Shown piece by piece: positions 1-8,464 of a stretch of 22,644 nucleotides of DNA (positions are counted from its first letter, which is position 1; the number at the start of each line of letters is the position of its first letter). The notes under the pieces are model-generated. The model saw only the letters and a list, made by a program, of their open reading frames with translations. It did no database searches and was not told where the DNA came from. The stretch is from a virus. Location: the IMG/VR virus record IMGVR_UViG_3300025960_000021, positions 1-22,644 of that record; one strand, 5' to 3'. Made by a program: the position numbers and the translations under genes.

Positions 1-1532
1 TGGACAGTGCCACCGACCCAGACATTTCTGTCCCAGACGGCGACGCCCCAGAGGGACTGATCCGTTGCCAGCGTTGGCATACTGGGGTATTGAACAATGA
101 TCTCCTGAAAGTCCACGCTCATAGCAATGTTGACGCCAGGTTCACGCTCCGCTGTGAACAGGGGCCGCGCCAGCTTGAACGACTTAAATGTCTCCGGACT
201 GTCCATGGGGGTGTAGGCCCACTGCACAATGCCGCGGATGTAGATACCGCCCGTATTGCTCAGCCCCACATTGTCCTTGTCCCCCACGAGGGAGAGATAT
301 ATGCTGCCCACGGCATCGGCAGTGAAGAGATAGCTTGATGCGACCCAGGCCGTCTTGGCAGGCAGCCCTTCAAAGGTCCCCCACGCATTCGTGCCGATGC
401 TCATGGCGTACTGCTTGACCTTGGTACTGCCATGGTCTGGAACGGTCATCAGGAGGATGTCCTCCCGGTCCACAACGTGGAGCTCCCAACCGAACTCATT
501 GAAGGACTGAGCCCCGTCGTTGGAGATCATCGTATGTATCTTATCTGTGTAATTATCCTTCTCTGTGGCGAGGGAACCGCTACCGCCGCGAGTAATGTAG
601 CTGACGGGAAATAACCCAAGGGAGCTGAGGATCAGTAAGTCCCCACCGAGCTGGCAGAAGGCTCGCCTCCCTTTGGGAATCTGCCCTACCGACCATTGCC
701 CCTGAAGCCCAAATGTTGCCGCTGAGTCAGGGTTGGAGCCTTTGTAGATTATCACATCGCCATTGGTGCCCACAATGACCAATAGATCATCAATGCCTTC
801 GCCAGCGTCAATCGTCCAGTTGGCGATGTACTCTATCTTCCCGCCTTTCTTGAATAGGGGGCCGACATCTAGCTTAGTCGCATTTCCAGAAATAGCATCC
901 GTCTGGAGGTACCACAAAGCACAGGAGTCCTTCTGCACGAACCATAGACGCTTCTTCCAGGAGAGTACGAATACGAAGGTTTGTGGATTCGCTGCTGCTG
1001 GACTCATATCGCCTGGCAGGTACTTGTACCACGACGTACCGTCGTAGCGATGCACCCCATCAAGCTCGCTGCACGCAATCAGGAATGTACCTGCGGAGTT
1101 CGAGAAAATGGTGTGGCTCATGTAGCCAGCATTAGTCACTCCGCTTAATGCGATCTTGAATACTGGAGCTACGCCCTTGTCGGAGACGTCACGTATTTCA
1201 GTATCCGTAGCAGCGAAGAACCTCCCTGGCACTGTAGTAATATCTGTGCTAAAAGCCTGCCCTGACGGAATGTTGTCCGTCGGGCGGAAATAGTGCATGA
1301 GTGTCCTGACCTGCTTGCCAGAGGCGAGCGTGGCCCATTTCCTATAGCCCTTGCGGCACGTCGCCCCGCCGGGCGTTGGAATCCAATTCTTGAGATTAAT
1401 AGCGTCGTGCTCCGGCATCCTGGAAAGCGGATCGCGGGAGTTTATGCCGCCCATTGGAGGAGGTAAAGTCTTCACCTTTACCTTCTCGGGAATTGGCTCT
1501 TTGACCTTGCCCTCTTTTCTAGTCCTAAGCAT
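1..1532 (-). CDS. Tail/DNA-stabilisation-type virion protein, 3' end cut by window edge
   Basis: A minus-strand frame stays open from an ATG at 1532 to base 1, so at least 510 residues are visible and the C-terminus lies outside. The N-terminus is Lys/Pro-rich (residues 1-27). It is followed by a segment around residues 44-66 with AINLKNWIPTPGG and RKGYRKW, a pattern I associate with phage tail or packaged-DNA-stabilisation proteins. The rest is beta-rich, with many Gly, Trp and Tyr residues and no membrane segment. The ATG lies 2 bp after the stop of the adaptor gene; there is no strong ribosome site, so translation may be coupled. Its place after the adaptor supports a role in closing the head or building the short tail. 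The structural role is inferred from context and motif; the exact family (P22 gp10-like or tail-tube-like) is uncertain. Confidence 0.72.
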   Translation of the reverse strand, partial: MLRTRKEGKVKEPIPEKVKVKTLPPPMGGINSRDPLSRMPEHDAINLKNWIPTPGGATCRKGYRKWATLASGKQVRTLMHYFRPTDNIPSGQAFSTDITTVPGRFFAATDTEIRDVSDKGVAPVFKIALSGVTNAGYMSHTIFSNSAGTFLIACSELDGVHRYDGTSWYKYLPGDMSPAAANPQTFVFVLSWKKRLWFVQKDSCALWYLQTDAISGNATKLDVGPLFKKGGKIEYIANWTIDAGEGIDDLLVIVGTNGDVIIYKGSNPDSAATFGLQGQWSVGQIPKGRRAFCQLGGDLLILSSLGLFPVSYITRGGSGSLATEKDNYTDKIHTMISNDGAQSFNEFGWELHVVDREDILLMTVPDHGSTKVKQYAMSIGTNAWGTFEGLPAKTAWVASSYLFTADAVGSIYLSLVGDKDNVGLSNTGGIYIRGIVQWAYTPMDSPETFKSFKLARPLFTAEREPGVNIAMSVDFQEIIVQYPSMPTLATDQSLWGVAVWDRNVWVGGTV

Positions 1533-1534
1533 GA

Positions 1535-2263
1535 TTAAAGTCCAATCCCAGAGCTAGGAACATTTGCCGTGCTGATCAGTGGGGGGCCATAACTGGCGCC
1601 CAGGAAGTATACCTGCCCAGGGGACTGCCGTCCAGTAACGGACTCTACGATAGAGTTGAACGTATTGTTCGCTCCGGAGGTATCCAGCCCACGGTCCAGC
1701 TTCCAGCGCAGTACGAGAGCAGCCTCCATCATCCGGCCATAGAGGAGGATAATATCCCCGTCATTCTCTACGTGGTCACGCACCACGGTGGGGCTGGCAG
1801 CATCCTGCACCCAGGAGGACGTCTGGTAGATGAAGGTTATGCTCTGCGCTGTCGGCGGAAGGGACTGAAATGTAATCTTGTCGTTATCGTACTTATACAC
1901 GAATGTGAGCGTGCTTCCAGAAACAGTACCCTGCACCTTCTGCCAGGATTGCGCAATGGAGGGACCAATCAGTGGCTGCCGATTCGTCTTGTTCCAGCCT
2001 GTCAAATCTACGAAGCCATCAAAGTCATCTGGTGTCGGGTACGCCAGCGTCACTCCGTCTGTAGTCAGCGTCCACTCCTTACGGAGGACCTGCCAGTCAA
2101 ATGCCTGGGCTATATCTCGCCCCACTTCGGAGACTAATCGCCAGAAACGCTTGACCTTAGGGTCTGTGCTGGCGGCTGCCGTGGAGGGTTCGCGCATGTC
2201 ACAGGCGCTCATGGCTCCCTTCACAACGTCCAGAGCTGTTTTCTGATATGTAAAGTCGGCCAT
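1535..2263 (-). CDS. Head-tail adaptor/connector-like protein
   Basis: This 242-aa protein starts at an ATG behind AAGGAGTAACT, a good ribosome site. The N-terminal half is helical and contains the signature AQAFDWQVLRKEW (about residues 52-64), followed by a beta-rich centre with LAYPTPDDFDGF. A helical C-terminal part includes ILLYGRMMEAALVLRWK. This helix-beta-helix layout with a conserved DWQ/DW motif is typical of phage adaptor proteins that sit below the portal (P22 gp4 or T7 gp11 type). It lies between a conserved structural-block protein and the large tail protein, where an adaptor is expected. No catalytic motif is seen. The role is inferred from fold-like pattern and position rather than from a diagnostic residue set. 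Confidence 0.65.
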   Translation of the reverse strand: MADFTYQKTALDVVKGAMSACDMREPSTAAASTDPKVKRFWRLVSEVGRDIAQAFDWQVLRKEWTLTTDGVTLAYPTPDDFDGFVDLTGWNKTNRQPLIGPSIAQSWQKVQGTVSGSTLTFVYKYDNDKITFQSLPPTAQSITFIYQTSSWVQDAASPTVVRDHVENDGDIILLYGRMMEAALVLRWKLDRGLDTSGANNTFNSIVESVTGRQSPGQVYFLGASYGPPLISTANVPSSGIGL

Positions 2264-2272
2264 AGTTACTCC

Positions 2273-2857
2273 TTACTTTTGCTTGAAAGGAACCTTCTTC
2301 TCTTCTTGAGCTGCCGCAAGAAGTTTCAGTTGCTCCGCCATTTCTGCAATCTGCCTAGCTTGCATGTCAATGAGCTCTTTCTGCTCTGCCAGCTTAATCA
2401 TAGGGGCGGACTCCTTGCCCGCCTTGATGTATTCCTGCGCCCGTTGTTTCAGCGTGAATAGGCCCATGACGTTTGTGCAGGACGCGTCGTTCGCATTGGC
2501 AACTTGTTCCACAGTCTTGAACCCGTAGAAAGCGAGCTCACTAGCTTGGCTCTTGGAACATCCGGGCCAGCCCACGAGGGGGGTGCCCTCTATCAGTTCC
2601 TTCTCGCCCTGCTTGAATGCAGCATACTGTTTGGCGAATCTAGCCCTATCGCTTCGCTCTACCGGCCGAATAATAATGTTGTTACGATCCCCAGGGGACA
2701 TGATGCGTACCATTTCGGCATCATAGAAGATGGGGCGCCCTTCTTCCTTGCTTTTCTCCATATCCTGCAAAGCATCAATGAAGAATACCACGTACAGTCG
2801 TTCGTCATCCGCGCCTGGGCGTTGAAAGACTGTATAGTCATACTCAAGTTCTTGCAC
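2273..2857 (-). CDS. Conserved structural-block protein of unknown function
   Basis: The start is a GTG at 2857 with AAAGGAG seven bases upstream, overlapping the methyltransferase stop by 14 bp; no ATG with a ribosome site is as good. The 194-aa product has an N-terminal segment with VRIMSPGDRNNIIIRPV (about residues 50-66) and then RARFAKQYAAFKQGE and EGTPLVGWPG, a set of motifs recurring in phage head-gene clusters. The middle resembles a short helix-hairpin-helix-like segment (FYGFKTVEQVAN). The last 45 residues (KLAEQKELIDMQARQIAEM and onward) form a predicted coiled coil ending in a Lys-rich tail. It is probably virion-associated or an assembly factor; no enzymatic motif is seen. Confidence 0.7.
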   Translation of the reverse strand: MQELEYDYTVFQRPGADDERLYVVFFIDALQDMEKSKEEGRPIFYDAEMVRIMSPGDRNNIIIRPVERSDRARFAKQYAAFKQGEKELIEGTPLVGWPGCSKSQASELAFYGFKTVEQVANANDASCTNVMGLFTLKQRAQEYIKAGKESAPMIKLAEQKELIDMQARQIAEMAEQLKLLAAAQEEKKVPFKQK

Positions 2858-3512
2858 TTACTTCTCCTTTTTCCAGCACGAACAGGGCTGGCACTGTCTG
2901 CTTTAACAGACCTATCGGGATCACTCTCGTGGCAAAGTCGCCCGGCACTGTCTGGTAGATAAGTTGACGGTACGACATTCCATGCTCTTTCATGAATACC
3001 CCAACATCCTGAAAGTTGGGGCTCTGGTATGCCAAGGCCTTATCAAAGGCTGGAGTGGAGTTGAATACGTCGTAGATAAGGAGGATACCGCCATCCCCTA
3101 AATTGTCATATGCTGACTGCAATGTTGGCTTGACATCTACATGCCCAAGTACATATGCGAGCAGCACACAGTCAAACGGACGGTTTGGACTTATGTACCC
3201 TTCAGCGTCGGAGACGACAGTCTTACCGGGGCACAGATTCAGCTCTATTTGCTCCTGAGACGCGTTGACTAACTCAAACTCTAGGTCAGGACGAAGTTTC
3301 TTCCAAATGGCTTCCATCCCGCCCACGCCGCTACCCAAGCTGAGTACGCGCGCCTGTGTGGGTAAGTCAGTCAACTCAAGCATTTCCTTACTATGCTTTT
3401 CCTCATCCGGGTGCAGCTGGAATATTTGAAAAATGGTCTTCCCATTTCTCAGCAATTCCCGAGTCACTGCCCGGACAAGGTCAGGATCAGAATAGAGCGG
3501 ATGATCTCTCAT
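2844..3512 (-). CDS. Class I SAM-dependent methyltransferase
   Basis: The 222-aa product carries Rossmann-type methyltransferase motifs. Motif I is RVLSLGSGVGGMEAIW (about 55-70), binding SAM. It is followed by FELVNASQEQIELN at the usual motif II position, FDCVLLAYVLGHV (about 113-125) and GGILLIYDVF. The V-N-A-S-Q-E-Q pattern recalls the small-molecule/cyclopropane-synthase-like branch rather than DNA methylases, and no DPPY/NPPF catalytic motif of DNA adenine or cytosine-N4 methylases is present. The start overlaps the upstream 66-aa gene by an ATGA junction, and the gene lies within the head-tail operon. The substrate is unknown; modification of a virion protein or a small molecule is possible. 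The fold call is firm, the role is not. Confidence 0.85.
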   Translation of the reverse strand: MRDHPLYSDPDLVRAVTRELLRNGKTIFQIFQLHPDEEKHSKEMLELTDLPTQARVLSLGSGVGGMEAIWKKLRPDLEFELVNASQEQIELNLCPGKTVVSDAEGYISPNRPFDCVLLAYVLGHVDVKPTLQSAYDNLGDGGILLIYDVFNSTPAFDKALAYQSPNFQDVGVFMKEHGMSYRQLIYQTVPGDFATRVIPIGLLKQTVPALFVLEKGEVSART

Positions 3513-3709
3513 GGAGTCGCTGCGTTACCGTCGGTATCTACTTTAAGTACGACAGCGACTCCACCAATGGCAGTCGCGCCCGCCAATGCTGTTCCATCAG
3601 CTCCGATAAAGCCGATTCCCGTGCTCCAGCCGCCGGTAGGCAGCTTTGCATCTGCAGCATAGATAACAGGGGCGACCACGCTACACGCACCTGAGAATGT
3701 GACAGCCAT
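3509..3709 (-). CDS. Small Gly/Ala/Val-rich protein, unknown function
   Basis: This 66-aa protein begins at an ATG preceded by TAAGGAGTTATC and ends in an ATGA overlap with the methyltransferase. It is rich in Gly, Ala, Val and Thr and poor in charge (for example GFIGADGTALAGATAIGGVAVVLKV), which suggests a small beta-structured protein such as a head decoration or accessory protein. No signal peptide or clear membrane helix is evident, although the C-terminal third is hydrophobic. It sits one gene downstream of the capsid gene, a usual place for decoration proteins. Function is not recognised; the decoration idea rests only on composition and position. Confidence 0.7.
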   Translation of the reverse strand: MAVTFSGACSVVAPVIYAADAKLPTGGWSTGIGFIGADGTALAGATAIGGVAVVLKVDTDGNAATP

Positions 3710-3718
3710 GATAACTCC

Positions 3719-3988
3719 TTAGCGAGCTTCAGGGGGCGGAATTTCCTCCGTTGGCGGAGGAGTTGCGTTCTTCTCGTCCCGTGCTTCCTTAATCTTAGCC
3801 TCCTGCTCGTCAATGGTCAGCCCCTGCTCAGACTGGCTGCCCTCGCCCAGCTTGTACTTGGCATCGCTCTCCGGTGGGGGCGTTGCCGATGTGTACTCCG
3901 TCGCCAGGCCAGTGGGCTCATCAGGGATCCCTTCCTGCTGCTGGGCTTCTTCCGGAGTGGAATGTTCTTGCGGTTTCTTAGTAGCCAT
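3719..3988 (-). CDS. Small hydrophilic Pro/Glu-rich protein, unknown function
   Basis: This 89-aa protein starts at an ATG with GTAAGGAGCAATC upstream and follows the capsid gene by 9 bp. It is almost entirely polar and predicted disordered: a basic start (MATKKPQ), many Glu, Gln, Pro and Thr residues, and a short possible helix around DEQEAKIKEARDEKN. The end is PPPTEEIPPPEAR. It lacks hydrophobic core residues, so it is more likely a linker, scaffold-like or accessory peptide than a folded enzyme. Position and ribosome site make it a credible gene; no family is recognised. Confidence 0.7.
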   Translation of the reverse strand: MATKKPQEHSTPEEAQQQEGIPDEPTGLATEYTSATPPPESDAKYKLGEGSQSEQGLTIDEQEAKIKEARDEKNATPPPTEEIPPPEAR

Positions 3989-3997
3989 GATTGCTCC

Positions 3998-4966
3998 TTA
4001 CGGCGAGGTGAGACGGCCTTGGAACTGTGTACCGCTGGAAGTCATGTTGCCAGCAAAGGCCAGAATGGCAACCTCAGCGTCCTGATTGATAGCATAGCGG
4101 CGGCTGGGGTTCAGCGGCACCATGTTACGCGCACTGTGCGGGCGGAACTTCAGGAACTTGGTGTTCAAGAAGAACATAGTCTTCGCATCGCAGAAGCCAC
4201 CGATGGCCCCATCCAAGACGAAGTCGGCGCTCATGTACTTGATGGCATTAAAACCCATGTCCGCAGTCTTCGGGTCGGTGAAGCGTTGCTGTGGCTGGAG
4301 GCTGCCCATGAAGATGCCCCACATGATGTCATCAGCAAGGATCAGATTGGGCTTATCTGAACCACGGTTCAGACTCGCCCACATCGTGTTCATCGCTGGA
4401 GCGATGGTGCTGATGGTCGCTGCCGCTCCCATCGTAGTGGACTTGGAGCGCCAGAAGGCCCAAGTCGCGCGATCAATTCCGCCGTATGTACCCGTTGCCG
4501 GGTTGACAGGTACGGCGGCCTTGAGGCCAATTAGCTGTTTTCCTCCAGCCAACGAGCCGTCAGAGTAGATAGCGGCTGCGATGAGGTTGGCCATGGTTGC
4601 CTCAGCGACGTTCAGGCGTGCGTCCATGAGGTCAATCATCTGCTCCTTCCCAGCGTTCTTCAACTCCTCCAGACCTGACATGATTACAGGAACTGCTGCT
4701 TGCTTCAGGTCATAGCGCGCAGCGCCGATCACGTCCTGCGGCGCAACCGGCAACAGGTCGTACCCCGAGTACCAACCTGCATTCGCATTCTCCGCAAAGG
4801 AGACTTCTTCAATGATTTCTGATCCACCCGACACGGTGACCACATTACCGCTCCGCTCCATGTACGCGAGCGCGGCATTGTTCTTTGTCACATTGTCTTG
4901 AATCTTCCTAGTGCGACTTTCAATGGTCGTTGCCATGATGTCGCTATATGCGGTCGGAAAGGCCAT
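3998..4966 (-). CDS. Major capsid protein (HK97-fold type)
   Basis: The 322-aa product starts behind GGAGGTTGAA, one of the strongest ribosome sites in the operon, as expected for an abundant protein. The N-terminus (SRTRKIQDNVTKNNAALAYM) is helical. It is followed by WYSGYDLLPVAPQDVIGAARYDLKQAAVPV, here split as WYSGYDLLPVAP and ARYDLKQAAVPV, and then LKNAGKEQMIDLMDARLNVAE. These patterns fit the strand and long-helix region of phage major capsid proteins. The C-terminal part includes LNTKFLKFRPHSARNMVPL and a DAEVAILAFAGNMT strand. It lies directly downstream of the scaffold-like gene and portal, in canonical gene order. Length is normal. There is no separate protease gene, so maturation may not require cleavage; this last point is inference. 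Confidence 0.85.
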   Translation of the reverse strand: MAFPTAYSDIMATTIESRTRKIQDNVTKNNAALAYMERSGNVVTVSGGSEIIEEVSFAENANAGWYSGYDLLPVAPQDVIGAARYDLKQAAVPVIMSGLEELKNAGKEQMIDLMDARLNVAEATMANLIAAAIYSDGSLAGGKQLIGLKAAVPVNPATGTYGGIDRATWAFWRSKSTTMGAAATISTIAPAMNTMWASLNRGSDKPNLILADDIMWGIFMGSLQPQQRFTDPKTADMGFNAIKYMSADFVLDGAIGGFCDAKTMFFLNTKFLKFRPHSARNMVPLNPSRRYAINQDAEVAILAFAGNMTSSGTQFQGRLTSP

Positions 4967-4984
4967 TTCAACCTCCAGTCAAAG

Positions 4985-6088
4985 TTACGTTCTACTCATA
5001 TGACGATCCCAGGCCGCTTCAATTTCAGCGCGTCTGGACATGCCAAATGGGTTCCCATCACTTTGCGAGGGTGCTTGCCCGCCTGAGGGTAAACTGGCCG
5101 ACGCATTAGTCGCCTTCTGTGCGGCTGCACTAAGCTGAGCCGCCTTGTCATTCACGTTCCGCTGGGCGACCACCTGTGACACCTGCGGATGTAGTAGTAT
5201 AGCCTTTTTGTAGGCATCTTGCAAACTGAGGACTTGGTTACGATTCGCTGCCATCTCTAACAGGTCGGCCATGTCCGCCTTAACATCTTCGAAGAACTCA
5301 TTGGCTGGGTCCTGTGCGAACTGCTCAATAGTTTGATTCGTAGACTGGTTAATCATCTGCTCACCCTGAGTCTTCGCCATGTTCATATCATTCATGAACT
5401 GACGGAGGGGTGCGAGCTGCTGCTCAATGTAGCGTAAATTCGGGTCGTTCTGGGGCGCGGCCTGTTGACCCTGCACCTTCCCGCTCAGGAGGGAGTCTAG
5501 CATGGGGATGTCCACCCCATACCGCGTGATAGCATCAACGATCAGCGCTGCCTTCTGCTGGGGCGACCCCACCCGCAGGATGGCGCCAGACTGCATGAGA
5601 GACTGGAATGCGCTGAGGGGGGTGCCTCCCTCGGCGGCAATGAAGCCCATGTATGGCTGGACGACGTTGCTGAACTCCTGGTGGAATCGCCTGGCCTCCG
5701 CGCTGGTGCGCAGCCCCTCGTCAATCTCACGCTCGCGGCGAATCACTGCCGCCTGCTGGGCAGGGTCCATCTTCCCCCACAGCTCCCTCTCCTCTGGCTT
5801 CCAGCTAACTGGAGCCTTTAGGGCAGAAGTCTGTGTGGGTGCAGCCGCACCGGGCGCAGTAGAAGTATCTGATTTCGTTGAAGGGGAAGCTGGCTTGCCT
5901 GAGACAAACTTCCCCGACGAAGGGTCCTTTACGACTTCTTTCTTAACCCCAGCCTCAGGAACCGCCCCTTCGGCTGGAACACTGGGGGATGGTTCTGTTT
6001 TGACTTCGTCGGGGGTGTCTCCGGCGGGTTCGGGCGTCTCGTGTACTTGAAACGCTTTTTCGATATCTTCACGCATGTCTCCGGACAT
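4985..6088 (-). CDS. Scaffolding-type protein
   Basis: This 367-aa protein starts with a TAATG overlap behind the upstream gene and an AGGAGATCATA ribosome site. Residues 1-95 are acidic and Pro/Ser/Thr-rich, predicted disordered. From about residue 93 the segment APVSWKPEERELWGKMDPAQ and the following RREREIDEG are typical of a conserved phage protein encoded between portal and capsid. The middle and C-terminal regions are helical and Gln-rich, with LRQFMNDMNMAKTQGEQM, and end near FGMSRRAEIEAAWDRHMS, a basic helix like the capsid-binding tails of scaffolds. No protease triad is evident. Position between portal and capsid strongly supports scaffold function, but sequence alone does not prove it. 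Confidence 0.7.
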   Translation of the reverse strand: MSGDMREDIEKAFQVHETPEPAGDTPDEVKTEPSPSVPAEGAVPEAGVKKEVVKDPSSGKFVSGKPASPSTKSDTSTAPGAAAPTQTSALKAPVSWKPEERELWGKMDPAQQAAVIRREREIDEGLRTSAEARRFHQEFSNVVQPYMGFIAAEGGTPLSAFQSLMQSGAILRVGSPQQKAALIVDAITRYGVDIPMLDSLLSGKVQGQQAAPQNDPNLRYIEQQLAPLRQFMNDMNMAKTQGEQMINQSTNQTIEQFAQDPANEFFEDVKADMADLLEMAANRNQVLSLQDAYKKAILLHPQVSQVVAQRNVNDKAAQLSAAAQKATNASASLPSGGQAPSQSDGNPFGMSRRAEIEAAWDRHMSRT

Positions 6089-6450
6089 TATGATCTCCTA
6101 TATACTTCCTTAGCTATGATCTCCCGGCGCTCAGCGTCAGGGAGTGCCCCTTTGCGAAATGCTTCACGTTCCGCCTGTATCTTCTTCCTCGTCTCCGTGT
6201 AGTCACGATAGTCCGTAACTTCGTTCCGCTTGTTATGCTCGCGTAAGGAGGCCCTGCCGAGGATATGCGTCCCATCCACTGGACTTATGAAGTCCCCAAT
6301 GTCCTTGAGAATTGTATAAGACGGAGAGGACACGTCCTGGGCTGGGCGCCACCGCCCGTTGGAGCACACCCACTCCGCCCCGTCTACGACGGCCACCCCA
6401 TCCACTACCTCATGCAGCCGGAGGTTGATTTGCACCCATTTCCTTCTCAT
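6088..6450 (-). CDS. Conserved 120-aa head-block protein, unknown function
   Basis: The frame is open to 6504, but the ATG at 6450 is preferred: it gives an N-terminus MRRKWVQINLRLHEV typical of a small phage family, and AGGAG lies 12 bases upstream. The gene then overlaps the portal 3' end by 41 bp and ends one base into the scaffold start (TAATG). The middle is hydrophobic/beta-like, and the conserved motif GTHILGRASLREHNKRNEV (about residues 72-90) corresponds to the DG-x-I-x-S/GR-x-x-HREH-type block I recall in this family. The C-terminus is basic and helical. The function of the family is not established. Its invariable place beside the portal suggests a head-assembly role. Confidence 0.72.
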   Translation of the reverse strand: MRRKWVQINLRLHEVVDGVAVVDGAEWVCSNGRWRPAQDVSSPSYTILKDIGDFISPVDGTHILGRASLREHNKRNEVTDYRDYTETRKKIQAEREAFRKGALPDAERREIIAKEVYRRS

Positions 6451-8464
6451 GGTCTCGTTGCTCCTGTCCTTGTTGCATCTGCATAACCATCTTCTCACGC
6501 TCAAGCTGCTGGACCTGGCCCTGCTTCACAGTCTCGCCCTGCTGACGCATCTCCTCAATGATTTGCTGGAACAGGCCATCCATCTTTAGGGAGTTCTCGC
6601 TGAAGACTTCCTTCAAGACCTCAAGCTCCTTCTTGGTTTGCCCCTCCATCTGGGCCACCTTCAGCTTAGTATCGTTGTCCATCTGGGCGACCTGCTTCTT
6701 CGCGTCCTCCATAATCTGAGCAATTTGCAGGCTCGGGTCGGGCGGGGGCTCTTGCGGTTTCTGGCTGGCCTCTTGCATCATCTTGATCATCTGGTCAAGC
6801 ATACCTTCCATCTCGGTGGCACCCTTGAACCCTGCGGCCGCCCAGCGAACCATTTGTCCCAGCATGGGCGCACATTGCGGAGCCATCTGCACAAGGGGAG
6901 CGCTTTGGGAGAAGAACTGCCCCACTGCGGTGAGGAATTCAACACGCGAATCCCTTTCCTGGTTATAGTCAGGCATCGCCAGGCTAGCCTCGCTGATTTC
7001 CACTCTATACGGGTTCTCTCGCGGGTTCCGTATGAGAGCGAGCGCCTCAGCCACAAGTTTTGGATCTTCACCCAACTCAATCTGCGATTGTTTCTTGATA
7101 GTCTCGTCTTGGAATTGCTGGGATATAATCTCCGCCTTAATGTTGAGTATCTCCTTAACGAAGTTTGAAACATCCTCTTGCCGGTCCTGTATCCGCATAG
7201 AACCATATTGCGCTTTGAGCTCCTGACTTCCCAAGGTTTCCCTTGGGTTGGAAGCCCCACGCATGATGTCTGCAATGCCGGTGAGCTCATAGATCTCGTT
7301 AACCTTCTGCTGCTTTTGGGCGACAAGCTTCTCCAGCACGTTGGCGATCATCTCAATGGGGAACCAATCCACCGTACTGTGCAGGCCCCCCTTTTCTGCG
7401 AGGTACTGGAACTTCTCGGCCGGAATCATAACGTTCTCAGTGTTCTGAGAACTCAGAATCTGCTTAACCTCAGAGTTAGTCTTGTCGTATATGCCAGCCA
7501 CGCGCAGCGCGTTCTCTAAGAGATGAACCCTTCGGTCAAGGTTGTCTAGTTGCCTGTATTTGTCTTGCTGGAGGCGGTAATCCGCCATCGGCATGAGGTC
7601 TTCATTCGTTAAGTTGGACAGGAGAGGCTTCGGCGCAGGCCAGAAATGCTTGAGTCGGAGGGTGTAGTCTTTCTCGTCCAGCATGGAGTCCACATCGTCG
7701 CAGACCCAATAGGTCTTCTTAGTCTTCTTGCAGAGGACCTCGTAGATGCGGACCTTATCAGAGGTGAAGTCCTTTGGGAGGCCGTCTTGGTCTCGCCTGG
7801 TGGCCAGCTCTGACACATATGCGTCAAACTTCTTCGGGAAGCGGGTGCGGGCCTCGCCCAGTGGCATCCATATACCCTTGGCGATCCACCATACTTCCTC
7901 CCATCTCCTTGCAGGCGACCAGTAGAAGTCCTTCCAATTCACATAGTCCACGACTATGCGCTCGTCCGTGATTTGCTGGTACTTCTGCGCGGGCACGAGT
8001 TCCATCCCGTCCGGCGTGTTCACTGGCTCCGTCTCGGCGTCAACGATGGTGGGTTCGTACCTGCACCATACGAATCCGCCCCCAGGCACGAGGTAGTCTA
8101 TGACGCTCGCCATCACATTGTGGTGGAGCTGATCCCTGTCAGTGGTTAGGTCATACTCGAGACATCGCTGGTAGATCAGCGCGGCTACGCGCCCAGGCGC
8201 ATCGTCGGGGTGGTTCCATTGCCTCTTCACCAATGGCTTCGGCTTCTTGGCGTAGAGGGCCGCCTTGACTATGCCCGTGTTCACCCAAAAGAGGTTATAT
8301 CGCGAGTCAGAGTCCGTCTTCTCGCGCTTATCCAGGAACTTCTTATGTATATCCTCTCCTGGACTCCAAAACTTCTCCTTCAGTGTATTGGACCTTGATC
8401 GGATTTTCCCGAGCCACCATCCGTAGGAGTACTTAGATTCGTCGGAAGCTTGATCTCGTGCCAT
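6410..8464 (-). CDS. Portal protein
   Basis: The 684-aa product starts at an ATG behind GGAGGACCTAT and overlaps the terminase large-subunit 3' end by 32 bp. The N-terminal third has the pattern RYNLFWVNTGIVKAALYAKKPKP (around residues 56-78), followed by DQLHHNVMASVIDYLVPGGG and the Trp/Tyr-rich IVVDYVNWKDFYWSPARRW, typical of podovirus-type portal proteins. A middle region (ELTGIADIMRGASNPRETLG) matches the portal core. Beyond residue about 560 it is a long, Gln/Glu/Met-rich coiled coil (QIMEDAKKQVAQMDNDTKL and onward), fitting a barrel-like C-terminus. It would form the dodecameric DNA gate and dock the terminase. The call is firm. Confidence 0.9.
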   Translation of the reverse strand: MARDQASDESKYSYGWWLGKIRSRSNTLKEKFWSPGEDIHKKFLDKREKTDSDSRYNLFWVNTGIVKAALYAKKPKPLVKRQWNHPDDAPGRVAALIYQRCLEYDLTTDRDQLHHNVMASVIDYLVPGGGFVWCRYEPTIVDAETEPVNTPDGMELVPAQKYQQITDERIVVDYVNWKDFYWSPARRWEEVWWIAKGIWMPLGEARTRFPKKFDAYVSELATRRDQDGLPKDFTSDKVRIYEVLCKKTKKTYWVCDDVDSMLDEKDYTLRLKHFWPAPKPLLSNLTNEDLMPMADYRLQQDKYRQLDNLDRRVHLLENALRVAGIYDKTNSEVKQILSSQNTENVMIPAEKFQYLAEKGGLHSTVDWFPIEMIANVLEKLVAQKQQKVNEIYELTGIADIMRGASNPRETLGSQELKAQYGSMRIQDRQEDVSNFVKEILNIKAEIISQQFQDETIKKQSQIELGEDPKLVAEALALIRNPRENPYRVEISEASLAMPDYNQERDSRVEFLTAVGQFFSQSAPLVQMAPQCAPMLGQMVRWAAAGFKGATEMEGMLDQMIKMMQEASQKPQEPPPDPSLQIAQIMEDAKKQVAQMDNDTKLKVAQMEGQTKKELEVLKEVFSENSLKMDGLFQQIIEEMRQQGETVKQGQVQQLEREKMVMQMQQGQEQRDHEKEMGANQPPAA

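Noticed and set aside
3538-3813. 91-codon minus-strand frame
   Set aside because: It is an Arg-rich shadow overlapping two genes with good ribosome sites in other frames.
5502-6050. 182-codon plus-strand frame
   Set aside because: Antisense shadow of the scaffold-like gene, without a ribosome site.
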